Shown: piece after piece, positions 1-6,505 of the stretch
Layout: every line of letters starts with the position of its first letter
Numbering within the stretch: position 1 is the stretch's first letter
Assembly: GCA_021780625.1 (NCBI GenBank)
Contig: JAJXYI010000102.1
Location: forward strand, 1-7,550
DNA length: 7,550 bases
Direction of reading: 5' to 3'
DNA from: a bacterium
GTDB taxonomy: Bacteria > Verrucomicrobiota > Verrucomicrobiae > Opitutales > Opitutaceae
Notes under the pieces: model-generated
The model's input: only the letters and a program-made list of their open reading frames with translations
The model's database searches: none
What the model was told of the DNA's origin: nothing
Made by a program: the position numbers and the translations under genes

Positions 1-280
1 CCTGTGCCGCGAGGCGGGCCTGATGGAATTCGAACAGGTCGATGTCTACGATATCACCAACGGCAACCGCTTTACCACCTACGTGATCTACGGAGGACCG
101 GGACAGATTCAGATCAACGGAGCCGCGGCCCACTTAGCCAAACCCGGCGATCTGGTCATCATCGCCGCCTACGCACACTTGAGCGCGGAAGAGATTCCAG
201 GTCATCGCGCACTCGTGGTCCAGGTTGACGGCATGAACCGGCCAGCGTCGCGCAAGGAACAGGCCGTCCGAAAGCCCTGA
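1..280 (+). CDS. panD: Aspartate 1-decarboxylase, C-terminal part (5' end outside window)
   Basis: PanD is a cytoplasmic pyruvoyl enzyme that converts L-aspartate to beta-alanine and CO2 for pantothenate and coenzyme A synthesis. The reading frame enters at base 2 and gives about 92 residues. They match the family closely: the stretch NGNRFTTYVIYG corresponds to the E. coli region holding the active-site tyrosine (Tyr58), and INGAAAH holds the conserved Asn72-Gly-Ala-Ala segment. PGDLVIIAAYAHL then matches the last core strands. The family is about 126 residues long, so roughly the first 33 residues are missing here, including the Gly-Ser self-cleavage site that makes the pyruvoyl group. Autoprocessing therefore cannot be checked. 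The C-terminal tail (MNRPASRKEQAVRKP) is basic and poorly conserved, as is usual. The gene converges on the type IV secretion-like operon, with only 14 nt between the two stop codons. The identification is firm. Confidence 0.95.
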   Translation, partial: LCREAGLMEFEQVDVYDITNGNRFTTYVIYGGPGQIQINGAAAHLAKPGDLVIIAAYAHLSAEEIPGHRALVVQVDGMNRPASRKEQAVRKP

Positions 281-298
281 GGAGACCGATCTTCTCAG
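277..298. terminator. Hairpin across the two convergent stop codons, possible bidirectional terminator
   Basis: Bases 277-285 pair with 290-298 to form a 9-bp stem with one G-U pair and the 4-nt loop CCGA. The panD TGA (278-280) and the complement of the facing gene's TGA (295-297) form part of opposite arms. The stem is perfect apart from the wobble and sits exactly where both transcription units end. No strong T-tract follows on either strand, so it is not a canonical intrinsic terminator. It could still slow polymerase or protect the 3' ends of both messages. No other terminator candidate was seen in the junction. Confidence 0.4.
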
Positions 299-1401
299 CC
301 CGCCTTGCCCGCCGAGCCAACCCAGCGCGCCCCCGCCGACGTGAGCCCGTGGGCCACCACCGGCACAAGCACCAGGGTCAGCAACATCCAGCCGCATAAG
401 ACGACCGTGATCGCCGTCATCTCGACGATGAGCGCCCACGACAGATGCGGCGCAGCCTGAGCCAGCGTCCTGACCGTACCAGCCGGCATTTCCGGATAGA
501 GCGCTGCGTGCGCCGTCTTTCCCATGATGTCGACAGCCGCCCGCATCATGGCAAGCGACGCCGTATTCAGAGCCGACCAGCCTGTCGGCCATAGAGACAC
601 CCCTAGGAGCCCGATCATGCACCGGAGGCCGATGCCGCGCAGCGACTCCGAACCGAGCCCCGCCAACACCAATGGCATCAGGGCAAAACCGGCATGAAAC
701 AGCACCCAACGGACCGCTTCAGCCAGATAGAACCCCGACTGCGTGACCTGTGCGACGAACTCGACGCTGAGGATGATACGCTGAACCAGCCCCGCTCGCT
801 CGACCGAAGTGGCGACCGACCACGTTTGCTCGGCAGGTGTGGATGCCGCAAACACAGGCGGCTTGGCCCAATTCCAGCCCTTCCCCAGCCATTGTTCCTC
901 GCGGCCATCCCCGGGTTTCCACATCCCGTCCAAACCGTCGGCTGAAGGGCTGGAGGCCAAGGTCCAGTGTTCGAGCACCTGGCCAAACGTCAGCATGAAC
1001 GGGGTCAGCGAAACGGGTCCGTCCGCAGGCACGGTTTCCAGCGGCGGAACCGAGACGGCGCGATTTCCCATGGCGTCCGCAATTGCATCGCCGGTCTCGG
1101 CAACCAAGGTGCGCCAGAGCGGGACAGTTGAGATGAAACCCACGATCAGAATCATCGATGCGATGTGCTCCAAATTCGCCCCTCCGCGGCGCATGCGTGC
1201 CAAAAGCCCACCGATCACGAGCATCACGGAGGCCGCCTGGGAGAACAGCAGGATGCGCTCACCGATGTCACCCAACTCGAGCGCGACACGCACGGGGTGA
1301 AACACGTAACCGACGTCCCGCATCCGGGCTTCGTCAGGCGCCCCCAGCGCCAGACACTGGAACGCGATCGCCGCCAGAATCCAACGCATGCCCGATCTCA
1401 T
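295..1401 (-). CDS. Polytopic inner-membrane protein, VirB6/TrbL-like
   Basis: This 368-residue membrane protein is the last gene of the operon. It has a hydrophobic, signal-like N-terminus (residues 6-20) and membrane segments near 50-69, 80-98, 228-248, 258-285 and 320-349. A long polar loop runs from about 101 to 205 and is rich in tryptophan (W146, W161, W171, W176, W178, W194). The C-terminal half, with LMPLVLAGLG (241-250), the arginine pair before CMIGLLGVSLWPTGW (261-275) and a following small-residue helix, resembles the helical core of VirB6/TrbL proteins. Those proteins form part of the inner-membrane channel of type IV secretion systems. Its position as the gene after a VirB5/TrbJ-like gene fits TrbL. 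The ATG at 1401 has a GGAG (complement of 1410-1413) 8 nt upstream; Met5 is an alternative start. The family call rests on topology, short motifs and context, since VirB6 proteins diverge quickly. A generic membrane protein cannot be excluded. Confidence 0.65.
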   Translation of the reverse strand: MRSGMRWILAAIAFQCLALGAPDEARMRDVGYVFHPVRVALELGDIGERILLFSQAASVMLVIGGLLARMRRGGANLEHIASMILIVGFISTVPLWRTLVAETGDAIADAMGNRAVSVPPLETVPADGPVSLTPFMLTFGQVLEHWTLASSPSADGLDGMWKPGDGREEQWLGKGWNWAKPPVFAASTPAEQTWSVATSVERAGLVQRIILSVEFVAQVTQSGFYLAEAVRWVLFHAGFALMPLVLAGLGSESLRGIGLRCMIGLLGVSLWPTGWSALNTASLAMMRAAVDIMGKTAHAALYPEMPAGTVRTLAQAAPHLSWALIVEMTAITVVLCGWMLLTLVLVPVVAHGLTSAGARWVGSAGKAG

Positions 1402-1418
1402 CGCTGGGGCTCCGGCGG

Positions 1419-2234
1419 CTAATGGTTTTCACCCTGCTGGGCATGCAGGGAGGTGAGGGCCCTGGCCCGCAATTTCTCCACGAACGTATCCGCCCACTCC
1501 AAATCCGCCTCCCGCTTCCGTTCCGTCTCAATGCGAAGTCGGGCTCCCAAGGATTCGCTATCGCCCCGTGCCTGCTCGGACATCTGACGGGTGACCTCGA
1601 GGCGCTGCTGGGAGGCTGCGATAGCCGCGTCGACCGCGTCGATTTCAGTTTGGGTCGTGGCGCGCTTCAGTCGTTCGAGCAACCTTTTCTGAGTCTCCAT
1701 TTCCTTCTTCGCAACGAGGCCCTGGTTTTCCAACGCCTGCATTCGCCGCTCAAGGAGACCTTCCTCGCGGGCCAGGGAGGCGAATCGAGCCGAGTTTCGC
1801 GAGTATTGGTCACCCAGGACCTGATAGGATGAATCGACGGTGTTGACCTTCGAAAATGGCGCCGTCTTGTCGGCCCCGACCGCATAGTCTTTCAGCCCCT
1901 GCCTCATCGACTCCTGCCTGGACTGCAGCGCTACCGCCGCCTCAGCGGGCTCAGTCACCCGCGCAACATCACCCGCCACAACCGAAGCCGGCGCCCCCGG
2001 GTTACCCATCCGTTCGACGAGAAGCTTAGTCTGTTCAAGTTCCTGCCTCAGCAGCGTCTGGACCTCCTCCCACTCGGTCTTCTCACGTGTCCATTTGACG
2101 CCGTCCATCTGATCCGCGGCGATAATCACCACATCTCCGACTCCACCTATCGCATGACACGGCGCGATGGCAGCCACGGCGAGCGTCGCCAGGCTGACCG
2201 CGCGAATCCGACGTAAGACAATCGATGTTTTCAT
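1419..2234 (-). CDS. Exported coiled-coil protein, VirB5/TrbJ-like
   Basis: This 271-residue protein has a clear Sec signal peptide: basic MKTSIVLRRIR, a hydrophobic stretch at 12-24 and a likely cleavage after APCHA (residue 28). The mature N-terminus carries GGVGDVVIIAADQMDG, followed by a charged helical region (48-77). The region from about 145 to 260 is almost wholly helical with coiled-coil character, dense in Glu, Arg, Lys and Leu. It includes an Ala-rich helix near 199-210 and a run EQARGDSESLGARL. This layout of signal peptide, short beginning and long helical bundle, together with its place directly before the VirB6/TrbL-like gene, fits VirB5/TrbJ. Those are minor pilus-tip or periplasmic components of type IV secretion systems. 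The gaps to its neighbours are 15 and 17 nt. No good Shine-Dalgarno precedes the ATG, so translation may depend on the upstream gene. The sequence match is weak and the assignment rests on architecture and synteny. Confidence 0.6.
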   Translation of the reverse strand: MKTSIVLRRIRAVSLATLAVAAIAPCHAIGGVGDVVIIAADQMDGVKWTREKTEWEEVQTLLRQELEQTKLLVERMGNPGAPASVVAGDVARVTEPAEAAVALQSRQESMRQGLKDYAVGADKTAPFSKVNTVDSSYQVLGDQYSRNSARFASLAREEGLLERRMQALENQGLVAKKEMETQKRLLERLKRATTQTEIDAVDAAIAASQQRLEVTRQMSEQARGDSESLGARLRIETERKREADLEWADTFVEKLRARALTSLHAQQGENH

Positions 2235-2249
2235 GGGAAATGCGCCGCA

Positions 2250-2735
2250 TCACTCGACGACGCGAATCGCGAGCTGACCGGGTTCTGTGTTGCCACCCTC
2301 CGTTGGAATTACCGGGGCTGGAAGAAGGTAGGTCCGGAAACGCCCCTCCGACCGCTCTTCCAATGGACGCTTTTCCAAGGCGTGTCGCAGAAAATACTGG
2401 CGCTTGATCGCATCGCTCTGGCCTTGGACATAACCTTGGTCAAATCCCTCCTGCCGCACAGCCTTGTCCGGGCCGAGCGCGAGATGCGTGAGGGTGGCCC
2501 CTGCAATCGCGCCGGCCGCGGTAGCGCGGGCATCGCCGTCGCCCAGCTCATGCCCGCCCAACGCACCCGCCGCGGTGCCTGCGCCCACCCAGGCGGCGCG
2601 CTTCGCCGTACTGTCGACCTGCGTGCAACCTCCACTCGCAATGGCGACGGTGACGATTGCCATCGCGACCACCAGGTGCTCCACGGCCGCGCCCAGCCAC
2701 TCCCTACACTCGAATTTTAACTGGTCCGCATTCAT
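2250..2735 (-). CDS. Small membrane-anchored or lipoprotein-like glycine-zipper protein
   Basis: This is a 161-residue protein. One hydrophobic segment (about 14-35, rich in Ala, Val and Ile) ends in ASGGC with Cys37, which suggests a lipoprotein signal. However, the residue at -3 is Ser rather than Leu, Val or Ile, and the N-terminal stretch MNADQLKFECREW is acidic, so lipidation is doubtful. A second start at Met25 would give a shorter, still imperfect signal. Residues 47-88 form a glycine-zipper-like region (AAWVGAGTAAGALGGHELG, then DGDARATAAGAIAG) of the type found in small envelope proteins that insert in or oligomerise at membranes. The remainder is polar and charged, with a possible helix near 100-120. 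The ATG overlaps the ATPase stop as ATGA (2735-2732), implying translational coupling. By position it could play the part of the small TrbK or VirB7 lipoproteins, but I see no specific match to either. Confidence 0.6.
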   Translation of the reverse strand: MNADQLKFECREWLGAAVEHLVVAMAIVTVAIASGGCTQVDSTAKRAAWVGAGTAAGALGGHELGDGDARATAAGAIAGATLTHLALGPDKAVRQEGFDQGYVQGQSDAIKRQYFLRHALEKRPLEERSEGRFRTYLLPAPVIPTEGGNTEPGQLAIRVVE

Positions 2736-5533
2736 AAGCTCGCCCCCGCGGCGACCGCAGTTTCATTGCGCGTTTTCGGCTTGGCCGCCTCGCGGCACAC
2801 TCCCTCCACCGGATCCGCGTAGCCCGCGAGAGCCTTTGTCCGCTCGTCAAAACAGGCTCCACTGGAATCGGCGACGTAAAGCATCTCCGGGGTGACCCGA
2901 TTGCGCACCACACCACACGAACACCCTTCGCCCTCGACCGAAAAGACGGCCATCTGGGAGAAACGGTCATCGCCGTTTTGATATTCAGGCGCCGTGAATG
3001 TGCGGACCGCATTCCTCGCCGCCGCAGGCAGTCCGATCGCATCGCCAATCTCGTCGAGATCCTTTCGGTCATTTTGGCGAAAGAGAAAATACTGCTTCGA
3101 ATTTCCAAAGATCACGGGCCGCAGCGCACTTCGCGCGAGCTGGCCGTACTGCTGCGTCACGGGAAGAATGTGACATCCGAACTTCCCCATCTGCGCATAG
3201 AACTCCGCGAGCAGCTCCTCCATCCCTCCCACCTGAAGGTAGCGGGAGGGCTCTTCGAAGATGAACTGCTTTCGCAGAGCCCGGGGCAGCGTGATGATCC
3301 GCTGCCGGAGGCGGTTCGCCACCAGGAACACCGCCGCCTCCTTCATCTCCACATTGGCCGAAGGCAGAAGACCGAATTCAAAGTGAATCAGGCGGCTGTC
3401 CAGGCGGCGATTCGTGTGACCGTCGAACAGGCGTCCATGCGGTCCGCCCCGTTGCCAGACGCTCAACTGCGACGCCAGACGGTCGACCGCTTCCTTGGAA
3501 TGGTGCGGCAGGCGGTTGTATTTGAGAGACTCCACGAGGGACAGGTGCGTCGGGAAGTCCGCGGCGCCAAGCAGCGAGAATCCAACGTCGCGCACCGCCG
3601 CCGCCGACTCCGGCCTCCTCGCGTGGGCGATCGCTTCCGACTCCCCTATCGACGATATCGTCTCGCGGATTCTTCCCTCGTTCGATCCCAGCTGCTCGCG
3701 AAGATCGGCAAAGAGTTCGAGCGGAGCGACCACCGCCGTGCCGGACTGGGCTTCGCGCCGCATTCGCTCGAGAACGATGGCCAGGCGGGCCGCCTCGACT
3801 TCCCGCTCGGGATGGCGAAGACGGACGTCGCTCCACGTGTCGATGTACAGCTGCTCCAGATACTCGCCCAGCATCGCCTTTCGCTGCTGGTTGGCCGCCG
3901 GGTCCGCCCCTCTGCCGGCCATCACGAGCAAGAGGCCCGCGGCCGAGCCCACCTGGAGCCGCGTGAGCGGAAGGCCCTGTGTATCCATATAGTTGATAAC
4001 CAAGTCTCCATCCGGATGCAGGATGATCGACTCGCCCCCAAGCAGCCGCACCAGCGTGCCATAGGACAATCCCTCCTCGATGATGCCGCGAAACGCGAAG
4101 AAACAGTCGGTCTGGGAAAGGTAATCGATGGTCTGACTCGACTTACCGACTCTGGTTGTACCGATCATCACCGCGTGCTGGGGAGTGCCGCCGGCATAGG
4201 TGCGGATGCCGACGAGGTTTCCCGCCTCTCCATCGTACAATGCCTCACCCGCCTCGGGATGTCCGAGATAGGAACTCGAAAGTGGAATGAGATCCTGGAG
4301 AAAACAGACCGAAGGATCCCGCCCAGCCAGGGCGAAAAGATCCCAGTCACGGTACCTCCCGCCGGTCCACCCGGGCAGCGTCTCGAAGAAGAGGCATTTT
4401 GCCTGTGTCTCATCCTCTACTTGATAGCACTGCGCGCCGCCCATGGCTCCGACGGATTCCTTGAGAGCCTGCACCTTGGCCATGAGGCCGGTAAGAGTCA
4501 GATCCCACGCGCGGATCACCGGCAGGACGCCAAACGGCCGCGCAAACCCGCCCTGCAACGCCGAGATCCTGGCCTTCTTCCGCGCCATCACGTCGTCCAA
4601 CGAGGCCTTGTCCTCATTCCTTCGACTGCCCTGCAGTCTGCGCAGCTCATCCTCCGTCTTCCTCACTTCAGCCGTCGCGTCGAGCGGGTAACAGTTCAGC
4701 GTGAGACAATAGTCACCCGCAAGAGCCGAGGTGAGCGCCCAGATGATCCCGAAATGAGTCTCCATCGGCCAACGACGAAGGACCAGGAGCGTGTGATAGT
4801 GGCCGTCGAGGCGAAAGAAGACATTGCCCTCCGCATCCCGGGTGGAGACTCCACCGCCCGGCCAGCAATTTTCCAGGATCGTCCCCCGCGGGTTGAATCC
4901 CGATGAGGCACCTGCACCGGCAGCCCTACGACTCGGCTGACAAAACGCCCTCCACGCCGAAAAATGACTTCGATCGGTCATCATCTCCATCCGGGCGCCG
5001 GGCAGGCGGCCGGCCAGTTGAAGACAGCGGTCCGAGAAATTCTTTGCGTTCTGCTCCAGGTACCGGTCGATCTGATCGCGCGACCGAAAGCCCGCCCCGG
5101 GAACCGATGTGCATCGACGCGCCAGATACATGTCCAAGCGCTCCCGCCGCAGGCGCCCCTCGTGCTGAAGGCGACGATAACGCTCGTGCCGTTCCTCCCG
5201 AACCCTGGCGCACCACCCACGCGCACCAGCCTCCGTCGTCCTCCTGCCATACTGCTCCAGTTCCGCATGATAGTCGGAATCGACCCGCCACTGAAACTGC
5301 ACTGCCTCATCCGGCGCGAGCTGGCAGAAGAAGGTGCCAAAGGCGTCGTAATAGTCGTCGCGCGTGCCTTCGTCGGCAGCCTTCAGGTCCGGAAGGTCGA
5401 GATGCGCGCCGCGCGCGAGCACGGTCGACGGTTTCAGCGCGTCGTCGAACCAGAGCAGGTCCCCCTCGAACCAGCCATCGGGGGGTCTCGTCTCGATCAA
5501 CGCGCGCAGCGCGCAAAGCCAGTGTGCACTCAC
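2732..5533 (-). CDS. virB4: Type IV secretion ATPase, VirB4/TrbE family
   Basis: This 933-residue protein is the predicted motor of the system: a cytoplasmic, membrane-associated ATPase that powers pilus assembly and substrate transfer. The N-terminal half (about 60-390) corresponds to the CagE/TrbE/VirB domain. It is followed by Walker A GTTRVGKS (458-465) and the VirB4-typical block IIEEGLSYGTLVRLLGG (484-500). Next come VINYMDT (512-518), where the family usually has iNPfd, then GRLFDG (700-705), a Walker B region QFIFEEPSRYL (756-766) and VTQQ (792-795). The last is followed by a segment around FGNSKQYFLF (809-818). The Walker B aspartate is replaced by Glu760. At 933 residues it is longer than VirB4 of Agrobacterium (789) or TrbE of RP4 (852). 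The start codon is GTG at 5533, supported by GGAGG 6 nt upstream. It overlaps the upstream gene's stop (GTGA) and its own stop overlaps the next ATG (ATGA). The family assignment is firm; the substrate is unknown. Confidence 0.9.
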   Translation of the reverse strand: MSAHWLCALRALIETRPPDGWFEGDLLWFDDALKPSTVLARGAHLDLPDLKAADEGTRDDYYDAFGTFFCQLAPDEAVQFQWRVDSDYHAELEQYGRRTTEAGARGWCARVREERHERYRRLQHEGRLRRERLDMYLARRCTSVPGAGFRSRDQIDRYLEQNAKNFSDRCLQLAGRLPGARMEMMTDRSHFSAWRAFCQPSRRAAGAGASSGFNPRGTILENCWPGGGVSTRDAEGNVFFRLDGHYHTLLVLRRWPMETHFGIIWALTSALAGDYCLTLNCYPLDATAEVRKTEDELRRLQGSRRNEDKASLDDVMARKKARISALQGGFARPFGVLPVIRAWDLTLTGLMAKVQALKESVGAMGGAQCYQVEDETQAKCLFFETLPGWTGGRYRDWDLFALAGRDPSVCFLQDLIPLSSSYLGHPEAGEALYDGEAGNLVGIRTYAGGTPQHAVMIGTTRVGKSSQTIDYLSQTDCFFAFRGIIEEGLSYGTLVRLLGGESIILHPDGDLVINYMDTQGLPLTRLQVGSAAGLLLVMAGRGADPAANQQRKAMLGEYLEQLYIDTWSDVRLRHPEREVEAARLAIVLERMRREAQSGTAVVAPLELFADLREQLGSNEGRIRETISSIGESEAIAHARRPESAAAVRDVGFSLLGAADFPTHLSLVESLKYNRLPHHSKEAVDRLASQLSVWQRGGPHGRLFDGHTNRRLDSRLIHFEFGLLPSANVEMKEAAVFLVANRLRQRIITLPRALRKQFIFEEPSRYLQVGGMEELLAEFYAQMGKFGCHILPVTQQYGQLARSALRPVIFGNSKQYFLFRQNDRKDLDEIGDAIGLPAAARNAVRTFTAPEYQNGDDRFSQMAVFSVEGEGCSCGVVRNRVTPEMLYVADSSGACFDERTKALAGYADPVEGVCREAAKPKTRNETAVAAGASL

Positions 5534-5901
5534 GGCCTGCCTCCAAAGACACCCCGCGGATTCGCCCGCCAGGGCCTGGGATGTGACGACCGGGAACGCA
5601 GCGTTCTACCAAGATCAAAATGGCGGCCAACGATCAGGCCCTCAAAGAAGTCGCCGACGTAATGAGGTGGCCGGCCTATGACGAAAATCTTAACCCACGC
5701 GGTTGATACGACCAGGGGCAACGATGTGACGCAAACTCTGGTCGGGAAGGCCAGGGCCGCAGCGAGAATGAAAACCAGGATCGCGATCACCGCCCCGGCC
5801 ACAACGAACAGATAAGCTTCGCCTTCGAGCTCCCAGCGACCAAATCGCACCACGCCCTTTGAGTCGGGGCCGCTATGGGTGCGCGTGGTTCTTGCAGCCA
5901 T
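5530..5901 (-). CDS. Small bitopic or hairpin membrane protein, VirB3/TrbD-like
   Basis: This 123-residue protein has a polar, basic N-terminus, then two membrane segments (about 29-52 and 57-75). The motif GRPPHYVGDFFEGLIVGR (76-93) and a basic tail follow. Short proteins with a hydrophobic pair followed by a proline-containing amphipathic stretch, encoded directly before virB4, are typical of VirB3/TrbD. That protein binds VirB4 at the inner membrane and is sometimes fused to it. Here the two genes are coupled by a GTGA overlap (5533-5530), and the ATPase Shine-Dalgarno lies inside this gene. The ATG at 5901 lacks a Shine-Dalgarno on its strand. A GTG at 5853 (Val17), preceded by AAAGGGC, is a plausible alternative start that would remove the weakly conserved N-terminus. 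Gene order supports the call more strongly than sequence does. Confidence 0.65.
   Translation of the reverse strand: MAARTTRTHSGPDSKGVVRFGRWELEGEAYLFVVAGAVIAILVFILAAALAFPTRVCVTSLPLVVSTAWVKIFVIGRPPHYVGDFFEGLIVGRHFDLGRTLRSRSSHPRPWRANPRGVFGGRP
5540..5544 (-). promoter_or_regulatory. Shine-Dalgarno deciding the GTG start of the VirB4-type ATPase
   Basis: On the - strand this reads GGAGG and stands 6 nt before the GTG at 5533, which is ideal spacing. It lies within the 3' end of the VirB3-like coding region. Together with the GTGA stop/start overlap, it supports the GTG over any downstream ATG as the ATPase start. Confidence 0.75.
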
Positions 5902-5919
5902 GGGAGGAGAAACTGACCG

Positions 5920-6441
5920 TCAAAGCAGCTTGAGCCCCAGGGCATCCCAGAACCCCGACAGGTTGAGGGCAAAAATCGCAAGCCACGGTGCCGCCGCGAT
6001 GGCCACACCGGAAAATATCTTCCGCTTGCCGTCCTCCCCGTGCTCGAGCATCGCGGCACCGTTGACGCACTTCGCTACGCACCACAGCGCGGCGATCCCG
6101 ATCACCGCCCAGGTGGCGAGCTGGACAACATCGATGAGCTGGTCGGGCAGTTTCACAACGCCCGACGGGACCAGCGACAGATCCAAAGTTTTCCATAGTC
6201 CGGTTGCCTCGAAGGCTGCGACCGCCAGCCAGGGTGCCATTCCAACCGCGATGCCGGCATAGATCTTCTTTTTTCCCTGTTCGCCGCGATCCAACATATC
6301 GGCGCCCTGGATGCACTTGATGACACAGAACACCGCCGAGGCGGCGATGATCACCAGCAATCCATAGGAGAAGTTGTCCTTTACCTTCGGAGGCAGCGAA
6401 AAGGCTGCGAGGGGGAGAGATAGCAGGAATTCGGGGTTCAT
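5920..6441 (-). CDS. Tandemly duplicated VirB2/TrbC-like pilin-type membrane protein
   Basis: This 173-residue protein is the first gene of the operon and consists of two homologous units. Residues 37-91 align without gaps to 119-173 at an offset of 82 residues, with 27 of 55 positions identical by my count. Each unit has a membrane helix ending in CVxKCxxG, a charged turn (MLDRGEQGKKKI and MLEHGEDGKRKI) and a second helix around GxAxxxAPWLA. The unit closes with GxW and a leucine-rich end. Two hydrophobic helices joined by a short basic turn is the VirB2/TrbC pilin topology. Position directly before virB3-like and virB4 genes is where virB2/trbC belongs. Normal pilins have one such unit after a long cleaved leader. 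Here two are fused and the leader is short (about 25 residues, not a clear signal peptide). A non-pilin four-helix channel component is the main alternative. No strong Shine-Dalgarno precedes the ATG. Confidence 0.65.
   Translation of the reverse strand: MNPEFLLSLPLAAFSLPPKVKDNFSYGLLVIIAASAVFCVIKCIQGADMLDRGEQGKKKIYAGIAVGMAPWLAVAAFEATGLWKTLDLSLVPSGVVKLPDQLIDVVQLATWAVIGIAALWCVAKCVNGAAMLEHGEDGKRKIFSGVAIAAAPWLAIFALNLSGFWDALGLKLL
5980..6333 (-). repeat. Internal gene duplication within the pilin-like gene
   Basis: Two copies encode residues 37-91 (about bases 6333-6169) and 119-173 (about 6087-5923), separated by a linker of 27 residues (92-118). The offset is 246 bases. Conservation is at protein level, about half the residues. 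This indicates an old duplication kept under selection rather than a recent copying event. The second copy extends a little beyond the lower coordinate given, to the stop codon. Confidence 0.8.
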
Positions 6442-6453
6442 GGCTTCGACATT

Positions 6454-6481
6454 AAAAAGGTAAAATCTATTTTACTTTTTT
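6454..6481. promoter_or_regulatory. AT-rich near-perfect palindrome, candidate operator
   Basis: The core GTAAAATCTATTTTAC (6460-6475) is a perfect 7-bp inverted repeat around CT. Beyond one G/T position, a run of five A bases and a run of T bases continue the symmetry, giving 28 nt in all. It sits 18 nt upstream of the start codon of the pilin-like gene, in the only strongly AT-rich stretch of the region. It may also lie upstream of the nadA promoter. A dimeric repressor site covering the operon promoter is the simplest reading. It could also form an RNA hairpin, but the lack of GC argues against a terminator. I could not place convincing -35/-10 hexamers for either direction. Confidence 0.45.
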
Positions 6482-6505
6482 CAAGATTATTTGTTTCGCA
6501 TTTAT

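Noticed and set aside
2978..4906. Long 642-codon open frame on the + strand opposite the VirB4-type ATPase
   Set aside because: It lies wholly antisense to a gene with clear VirB4 motifs. Its product is rich in Arg and His with no recognisable domain, as expected for a shadow frame in GC-rich coding DNA.
5494..5516. GC-rich inverted repeat (CGCGCGCAGCGCGC region) near the ATPase start
   Set aside because: It lies inside well-supported coding sequence and is explained by alternating Ala/Arg codons in GC-rich DNA.
4903..5681. Several + strand open frames of 105-232 codons opposite the 5' end of the ATPase gene
   Set aside because: They overlap each other and the real gene, have low-complexity Arg/Pro/Ser-rich products and no supporting ribosome-binding context.
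295..6441. Integrative conjugative element or plasmid integration
   Set aside because: No integrase, relaxase, coupling protein, tRNA target or flanking direct repeat is visible, and base composition matches the flanking genes by eye.
6454..6481. The AT-rich palindrome as an intrinsic terminator
   Set aside because: It ends in T bases, but the stem has almost no GC pairs and lies between divergent start codons, where a terminator is not expected.
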